Below are positions 58,723 through 64,000 of a stretch of 64,000 bases of DNA, in pieces; the stretch's first letter is position 1; each line of letters begins with the position of its first letter. Both the position numbers and the translations under genes were made by a program. This DNA comes from Dolosigranulum pigrum ATCC 51524 (GTDB lineage: Bacteria; Bacillota; Bacilli; Lactobacillales; Carnobacteriaceae_A). Below the pieces are notes generated by a model. The model worked only from the letters and a program-made list of their open reading frames with translations. It had not been told where the DNA came from and ran no database searches. The stretch lies in NCBI RefSeq assembly GCF_000245815.1, contig NZ_JH601103.1, positions 1,079,438 to 1,143,437 of the forward strand. The letters run 5' to 3'.

Positions 58723-60168
58723 TTATAAAATATAACGGCTAAGGTCTGTGTTTGTCGCAATTTCACCGATTTTTTCATCAACATATTTCTCGGTGATTTT
58801 TACTTCTCCACTTTGCATGCTTGGTGATTCGAATAAGAGTTCTTCTAAGAGTTTTTCGACAATGGTGTGCAGGCGACGTGCTCCGATATTATCTGTATTT
58901 TCATTCACTTCGAAGGCAATTTCAGCAATTCGTTCAATCGATTCCATCGTAAAGATCACATCAACATTCTCAGTACCGATTAATGCTTTGTATTGTTCAA
59001 TCAAGGCATTTTTCGGTTCAGTTAGAATTTGGACAAAATTGTCTTTTGTTAAGTCATTTAACTCCACACGAATTGGAAAGCGTCCTTGTAATTCAGGAAT
59101 TAAATCACTTGGTTTAGACATATGGAAGGCCCCTGAACCGATAAATAGGACGTGATCTGTTTTTAACGTTCCGTATTTTGTCCGTACAGTTGATCCTTCG
59201 ACAATTGGCAGAATATCTCGTTGAACACCTTCACGCGAAACTTGGCCGTTGCCGCCTCCTTGCTGCTCACGGACAGTAATTTTGTCGATTTCATCAAGGA
59301 AGATAATTCCGTTATTTTCAGCTAACTGAATCGCTTCAGAATTAATGTCTTCCGTATTAATTAACTTATCGGCTTCCTCATCAGTGAAGATATCAACGGC
59401 TTCTTTGACTGTGACGGTCCGTTTGACTTTTTTCTGTGGGCCTAAGCTACCTAAACTGGATAAGTCAATCCCCATTTGTTCCATTTGTTGGCTCATTGGG
59501 TTATTTGGTGTTTGTTTTTTCTCTTCAACCATGATATCCACTTCACGTGAATCGAGTACACCGCGTTCAATTTGATTTACTAAATCTTTTCGTTTAGTGG
59601 CAATTTCTTCTGAGACGTCTTCTTCTACGTCTGGTGCGCCCCCACCAAATAGGTTAGCCATCTGTTGTTGCGGGTTACCTCCTGCACCTTGGAATAGACT
59701 CGCAAATGGGTTCTGGGCTTGTTGAGCATTTGTATCTTTCTTACTTGGAGCAAGCGCTTTAGCTACACGTTTGATAGCTTGTTGTTGTGCTTTTCCACGG
59801 ACTTCTTGTCGTTTTTGTTCTCGGACAAGGTGAACCGCATTTTCAACCAAATCTCGTACCATCGATTCAACATCGCGTCCGACATAACCGACCTCAGTGA
59901 ATTTTGTAGCCTCTAATTTAACAAACGGTGCATTCACAATATCAGCTAAACGTCGTGCTATTTCAGTTTTTCCGACTCCAGTAGGGCCAATCATTAAGAT
60001 ATTTTTAGGAGTAATTTCTTTTTGCATATCTGCTGATAGTTGTAGACGGCGATAACGATTTCTTAAAGCAATGGCGACAGCTTTTTTAGCATCGTCTTGA
60101 CCAACAATATAACGATCTAGGCGTTCGACAATATCTTTCGGGGTTAAATTTAATTCAGTTGTATTCAT
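58723..60168 (-). CDS. hslU: HslU (ClpY) ATPase of the HslUV protease
   Basis: HslU unfolds substrates for HslV. The 481-residue AAA+ protein has Walker A GPTGVGKTE, Walker B IIFLDEIDKI, a long intermediate domain containing a Gln/Gly-rich insert (about residues 145-185), sensor segments and a C-terminal tail ending DLSRYIL, which docks into HslV. It starts 12 bases after hslV on the same strand. Confidence 0.96.
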   Translation of the reverse strand: MNTTELNLTPKDIVERLDRYIVGQDDAKKAVAIALRNRYRRLQLSADMQKEITPKNILMIGPTGVGKTEIARRLADIVNAPFVKLEATKFTEVGYVGRDVESMVRDLVENAVHLVREQKRQEVRGKAQQQAIKRVAKALAPSKKDTNAQQAQNPFASLFQGAGGNPQQQMANLFGGGAPDVEEDVSEEIATKRKDLVNQIERGVLDSREVDIMVEEKKQTPNNPMSQQMEQMGIDLSSLGSLGPQKKVKRTVTVKEAVDIFTDEEADKLINTEDINSEAIQLAENNGIIFLDEIDKITVREQQGGGNGQVSREGVQRDILPIVEGSTVRTKYGTLKTDHVLFIGSGAFHMSKPSDLIPELQGRFPIRVELNDLTKDNFVQILTEPKNALIEQYKALIGTENVDVIFTMESIERIAEIAFEVNENTDNIGARRLHTIVEKLLEELLFESPSMQSGEVKITEKYVDEKIGEIATNTDLSRYIL

Positions 60169-60180
60169 TCTAACATCTCC

Positions 60181-60708
60181 TTACAATGTTTCCGTAATAA
60201 CGTTGTGGTTAGTGTACACACAAATATCAGCTGCAGCATGTAAGCCCTCTGCTGTCATCTCTGAAGCTGACAAAGTATTTCCGGCATGTTTTTTCAACAT
60301 ACGAGCTGCTGATAGAGCAAAATTCCCACCTGAACCAATGCTGAGTATCCCATCATCTGGAGAAATCACTTCCCCATTACCGGATACTAAGAGCATTTCG
60401 TCTTTATTCATTACAATGAGCAAGGCTTCCAGATTTTTCATCATCTTATCTGTGCGCCATTCTTTCGCTAACTCAACAGCTGCACGTTGCAAGTTTCCCC
60501 CATGCTCATTCAAGTAACCCTCAAACTTCTCTTCTAAAGTGATGGCGTCTGATACAGAACCAGCAAAGCCAACTAAAACTTCACCGTTATGAATTTTTCG
60601 AACTTTACGGGCTGATCCTTTCATCATTACTTTTTCACCAAGTGTCACTTGTCCATCGCCAGACATTGCACTCTGTCCATTATGTTGAATTGCTAATATC
60701 GTTGTCAT
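60181..60708 (-). CDS. hslV: HslV (ClpQ) peptidase subunit
   Basis: HslV is the proteasome-like peptidase that pairs with HslU. The 175-residue product starts MTTILAIQHNG, so removal of Met exposes an N-terminal catalytic Thr rather than the Ser of Bacillus ClpQ. AMSGDGQVTLG and VLVGFAGSVSDAITLEE are typical. AAGGAGAGATTAC precedes the ATG. It lies between xerC and hslU. Confidence 0.96.
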   Translation of the reverse strand: MTTILAIQHNGQSAMSGDGQVTLGEKVMMKGSARKVRKIHNGEVLVGFAGSVSDAITLEEKFEGYLNEHGGNLQRAAVELAKEWRTDKMMKNLEALLIVMNKDEMLLVSGNGEVISPDDGILSIGSGGNFALSAARMLKKHAGNTLSASEMTAEGLHAAADICVYTNHNVITETL

Positions 60709-60755
60709 GTAATCTCTCCTTAGTCGTTCTTTTTAATCGTGCATCGTATATATAT

Positions 60756-61664
60756 TTATTGTTTTGCTCGAGGATGAAATTTATTATAGTGCTGTTGTAA
60801 GCGTTCTTTACTGACGTGAGTATAAATCTGTGTTGAAGATAAACTTTCATGTCCGAGCAACTCTTGAACTGTCCGCATATCAGCCCCATTGTTTAACATA
60901 TGTGTTGCAAAGGTATGGCGCAACATATGCGGCGTAATATTTGTTGTTAGACTTGAGGTTTTAATAATTTTATTCAGGACATACGTAATACCTTCCGCTG
61001 TAATCTGTCGTCCCCGGTGACTAATAAACACATATGGGTGATCCTGATTATAGCGGCTCATTATAACTGATCGACAAGCTTCGAGATACGTTTTTAAGGC
61101 TTGATGTGCCGGCGTACCAAAAGGAATATAACGCTCCTTATTCCCCTTACCCCGGACTAACATCACTTCCATTTCGAAGTCAATATCAGATAGTTTCAAA
61201 TTTCGACACTCATTAACGCGCATACCTGTACCGTACAGCACTTCTAGCAAAGCTTGGTTCCGATAATCCAGTGGTTCACCACCTGCTGCAGCCGCAAAAA
61301 GTGCTACCATCTCTTCATTATAGAAAAACTTTGGCAATTTTGCTGAGCCTTTCTTTAGATCAATCGATAAGAATGGATTATCAGCAATTTCGTCTTGTGC
61401 TAATAAAAAATGGTAAAATGAGCGTAAACTTGATATTTTACGAGCAATTGATGATCGATTGTAGCCGTCATCTGTCAGTTTCCCTAAATAAATTCGGGCA
61501 TCTGTGCTTGTGATTTTTCTCAAGTCACTATCTCCCGTAGCTCCCAAAAATGCCTGAAATTGTTCAATATCATCTAGATAAGCTTGCTTCGTTAATGCAG
61601 AATAATGGCGTTCGTACGTTAAATAATTACCGAATTGGTGTATTAATTGCTCATTCACGCTCAA
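60756..61664 (-). CDS. xerC: Tyrosine recombinase XerC
   Basis: XerC resolves chromosome dimers at dif with XerD. The 302-residue product has the SAM-like N-terminal domain and the catalytic residues: Arg in YGTGMRVNE, Lys in RGKGNKERYIP, HMLRHTFATHML, LGHESLSST and the nucleophile Tyr in QIYTHVS. It is the core recombinase encoded in the codY run rather than a phage integrase. The gene begins shortly after topA with no trmFO between them. Confidence 0.94.
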   Translation of the reverse strand: MSVNEQLIHQFGNYLTYERHYSALTKQAYLDDIEQFQAFLGATGDSDLRKITSTDARIYLGKLTDDGYNRSSIARKISSLRSFYHFLLAQDEIADNPFLSIDLKKGSAKLPKFFYNEEMVALFAAAAGGEPLDYRNQALLEVLYGTGMRVNECRNLKLSDIDFEMEVMLVRGKGNKERYIPFGTPAHQALKTYLEACRSVIMSRYNQDHPYVFISHRGRQITAEGITYVLNKIIKTSSLTTNITPHMLRHTFATHMLNNGADMRTVQELLGHESLSSTQIYTHVSKERLQQHYNKFHPRAKQ

Positions 61665-61773
61665 ACTACCTCCTCGTTACCACTATACATTTTAACACAA
61701 TTCCGTTTAAATTTATAATTATTCACTTTGAACCTTGTGTTTCAAGAGTTGTCTATTAAAAATGAAGGTACGT

Positions 61774-61817
61774 ATAAAAAAACACTAGTTAAATGATTGA
61801 ATCACTTAGCTAGTGTT
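61774..61817 (-). terminator. Terminator after topA
   Basis: AACACTAG pairs with CTAGTGTT; on the minus strand a long T-run follows. Confidence 0.85.
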
Positions 61818-61837
61818 GGAATTATTGAAAAGTCTGA

Positions 61838-63904
61838 TTAGCGTTGTTCTTCTTCTTGGTAATCACAATTTGAACACTTAACTTGAGTTTTCGTACGTGT
61901 TCTTTTTTCGACTAAAAAGCTATCACATTTTGGACAGTTTCGGGCAAGTGGTTTATCCCAAGAGGTAAATTCACAGTCAGGATAACGTTCGCAGCCAAAG
62001 AAAATACGTCCTTTTTTAGATTTGCGTTGAACCACTTCTCCTTCACCACAGTCAGGACACGTAACGCCTACCTTCTTCAGAATCGGCTTGGTATTTCGGC
62101 AATCTGGAAAATTCGAGCAAGCATAAAATTTCCCGTAACGGCCCATTTTAATAACCATTTCGTGCCCACATCTTTCACAATCAAAGCCAGCCGGTTCATC
62201 CTGAATCTCGACTTCTTCCATTTCTTCCTCAGCTTTATCGACTTCTTCCTTGAATCCTTGATAGAATTTGTCGATGACATCGATCCATTCATTTTTTCCT
62301 TCTTCAATACTATCTAAATCAACTTCTAAATCCGCTGTAAAGTTAATGTCCACAATATCTGGGAAAAATTCAACAATAATTTCATTGACGATTTCGCCCA
62401 ATTCAGTCGGCTCAAATCGTTTCTGCGTTAGAGTAACGTAATAGCGCTTTTGAATAGTAGCGAGGGTTGGTGCATAGGTTGATGGACGACCGACACCGTT
62501 TTCTTCCAAGGTTTTAATGAGAGTAGCTTCACTATAACGAGCAGGGGGTTGAGTGAAGTGTTGGTTGGGTTCTAGTTTATCTAATTTTACGGATTCCCCT
62601 TCAGACATATCTGGTAACATATTATCTTTAGTTGAGGAGTCCCGATAGACCTTCTGATATCCTTGGAATTTTATTTTAGAACCGTTAGCGCGGAATGTCA
62701 CGCCGTTTTGGCTAATATCAACACGCATCGTATCGTACACAGCTGGTTTCATCTGACTAGCTACAAAGCGCGACCAAATGAGATTATATAATTTGTATTG
62801 ATCTTTTGTTAAATGCTTTTCGATAGCTTCTGGTTCACGCATAACACTGGTGGGACGAATCGCTTCGTGGGCATCTTGAGCACCGCTACTGTTTTTAACA
62901 TTTGATTTTTTTCTAGCAGCATAAGATGCGCCGTATTCATCATGAATATAGTTGGTCGCTTCTGCTTTTGCTACATCAGAGATTCGCTTCGAATCAGTAC
63001 GCATATACGTAATTAATCCGATCGGCGCACCCCCACCCAGTTTAATCCCTTCGTACAATTGCTGAGCAACCATCATTGTTTTACTCGTTCGGAAATTTAG
63101 TTTATTAGCTGCTTCTTGTTGCAAGCTACTGGTTGTAAATGGTGGCTGTGGGTTACGTCGGCGCTCTTTACGATTCACTTTATCGATATTGAACGGCTGA
63201 TCTTCATCAATTTTGGCAATGACTTCCTGTACTGCCTCATTATTTGGTAGGTCTTTTTTCTTGCCATTCAATCGGAAAAATTTTGCTTCAAATTTGGAAC
63301 GAGATTTTTTGAACTTCGCTTCAATTGACCAGTATTCTTCAGGTTCAAACTTGCGAATTTCATCTTCACGATCACATATCATTTTCAGCGCAATTGATTG
63401 TACACGACCAGCACTCAAGCCTCGCTTCACTTTTTTCCATAAAAGTGGACTAATCTTATACCCAACAATCCGATCTAAAATACGTCGTGCTTGTTGTGAA
63501 TCAATTAAATCGGCGTTGAGTTTTTTCGGTTGTTTGAACGCATTTTTGACCGCATCTTTGGTAATTTCATTGAAGACCACACGATTTTCCGCTTCTGGAT
63601 CTAACTTCAAGGCATGACTTAAGTGCCATGCAATCGCTTCTCCTTCACGGTCTGGGTCGGCTGCGAGATAAACTTTTTCCGCTTTTTTCGCATAGCGACG
63701 CAAATCTTGCAGAACCGGTCCTTTTCCACGAATCGTAATGTAATCGGGTTCATATTCGTTATCGAAATCAACGCCCATTCGACTTTTAGGTAAATCACGT
63801 ACATGTCCTTTACTCGCAACTACCTTATAATTGCGACCAAGATATTTTTCAATTGTCTTTGCTTTTGCCGGTGACTCTACAATCACCAAATATTTAAAGG
63901 CCAA
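61838..63904 (-). CDS. topA: DNA topoisomerase I
   Basis: TopA relaxes negative supercoils by cutting one strand. The 688-residue product has the TOPRIM entry VESPAKAKTIEKYLG and ADPDREGEAIAWH, the catalytic Tyr in GLITYMRTDSKRIS, and three C-terminal zinc fingers (CERCGHEM...CSNFPDC, CPDCGEGE...CERYPDC, CPKCDSF...CSNCD). The frame is complete; the promoter region lies between its start and the window end. Confidence 0.97.
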   Translation of the reverse strand: MAFKYLVIVESPAKAKTIEKYLGRNYKVVASKGHVRDLPKSRMGVDFDNEYEPDYITIRGKGPVLQDLRRYAKKAEKVYLAADPDREGEAIAWHLSHALKLDPEAENRVVFNEITKDAVKNAFKQPKKLNADLIDSQQARRILDRIVGYKISPLLWKKVKRGLSAGRVQSIALKMICDREDEIRKFEPEEYWSIEAKFKKSRSKFEAKFFRLNGKKKDLPNNEAVQEVIAKIDEDQPFNIDKVNRKERRRNPQPPFTTSSLQQEAANKLNFRTSKTMMVAQQLYEGIKLGGGAPIGLITYMRTDSKRISDVAKAEATNYIHDEYGASYAARKKSNVKNSSGAQDAHEAIRPTSVMREPEAIEKHLTKDQYKLYNLIWSRFVASQMKPAVYDTMRVDISQNGVTFRANGSKIKFQGYQKVYRDSSTKDNMLPDMSEGESVKLDKLEPNQHFTQPPARYSEATLIKTLEENGVGRPSTYAPTLATIQKRYYVTLTQKRFEPTELGEIVNEIIVEFFPDIVDINFTADLEVDLDSIEEGKNEWIDVIDKFYQGFKEEVDKAEEEMEEVEIQDEPAGFDCERCGHEMVIKMGRYGKFYACSNFPDCRNTKPILKKVGVTCPDCGEGEVVQRKSKKGRIFFGCERYPDCEFTSWDKPLARNCPKCDSFLVEKRTRTKTQVKCSNCDYQEEEQR

Positions 63905-64000
63905 ATCAAAGATCCCCTTTCTTCATTCATCTAGTCGCTACTTATCATAGGTAAAATGCAGACACTTTGTCAACTATTTTTTATTAACTGTTTAATAAAG

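Noticed and set aside
58748..59155. Plus-strand ORF of 135 codons inside hslU
   Set aside because: It is a mirror of the hslU coding sequence with no ribosome site and an implausible composition.
60756..61664. Phage integrase or mobile element marker
   Set aside because: The tyrosine recombinase lies in the conserved topA-hslVU-codY run and has the length of XerC; no attachment sites or phage genes are near it.
1..64000. CRISPR arrays, tRNA or rRNA genes, intact insertion sequences
   Set aside because: No regularly spaced direct repeats, no cloverleaf-like sequences and no transposase frames were seen anywhere in the window.

Overview
This window looks like chromosome from a low-GC Gram-positive bacterium of the order Lactobacillales, probably near Carnobacteriaceae or Aerococcaceae. 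That placement is inferred from gene content: CodY next to HslUV and XerC, PflB/PflA, ParE/ParC, RbgA-RnhB, thiamine salvage by ThiM/ThiE, and purifying, strongly RBS-driven short operons. No rRNA, tRNA, CRISPR array, prophage or intact insertion sequence was seen.

Layout. 1-9972: glycogen/maltodextrin degradation (glgP, cut by the left edge, and a GH13 enzyme), ridA, a CsbD-like protein, YpmS/YozE-like proteins, deoD, a C-terminal processing protease, signal peptidase I, rbgA and rnhB. 10015-12986: a TrpXYZ-type ABC importer behind a leader with a short Trp-containing ORF and two terminator-like hairpins, which looks like attenuation. 13142-17155: a small unknown protein, thiM with a thiamine-binding-type partner, then a tandem PII-like protein with a DUF1538 membrane protein. 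17389-21231: a metallophosphoesterase-fold protein with altered metal-binding motifs, OsmC, a GNAT enzyme, aminopeptidase AmpS and a flavodoxin.

21.3-42.1 kb is an accessory island, much of it visibly richer in A+T than its flanks. It holds a lipoprotein/ABC-permease operon (23.4-27.4 kb), two small membrane proteins beside a secreted phospholipase A2-like protein (27.4-28.7 kb), and a class I lanthipeptide locus (29.2-41.1 kb). That locus has a LanFEG-like ABC module, LanC, LanT, a LanB split into two frames at a run of seven A, a further permease, and two precursor peptides. The precursors share a FDLN-type leader box and a near-identical C-terminal core motif. A decayed third permease lies between them, so the permease-precursor unit was apparently duplicated in tandem. 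A broken second copy of the phospholipase A2-like gene lies on the far side, so the two copies flank the locus. No LanP protease and no LanR/LanK regulator are visible.

42.2-54.4 kb returns to core genes: plsY, parE-parC, pflB-pflA, a manganese pyrophosphatase and two tandem GerMN-type lipoproteins, then an FMN-binding surface protein. 55.0-56.7 kb carries two inverted copies of a roughly 140-bp three-hairpin element around a zinc-ribbon membrane protein and a lipoprotein. 56.8-63.9 kb holds a frame-disrupted small membrane coiled-coil gene, thiE, and the divergent run topA-xerC-hslV-hslU-codY on the minus strand.
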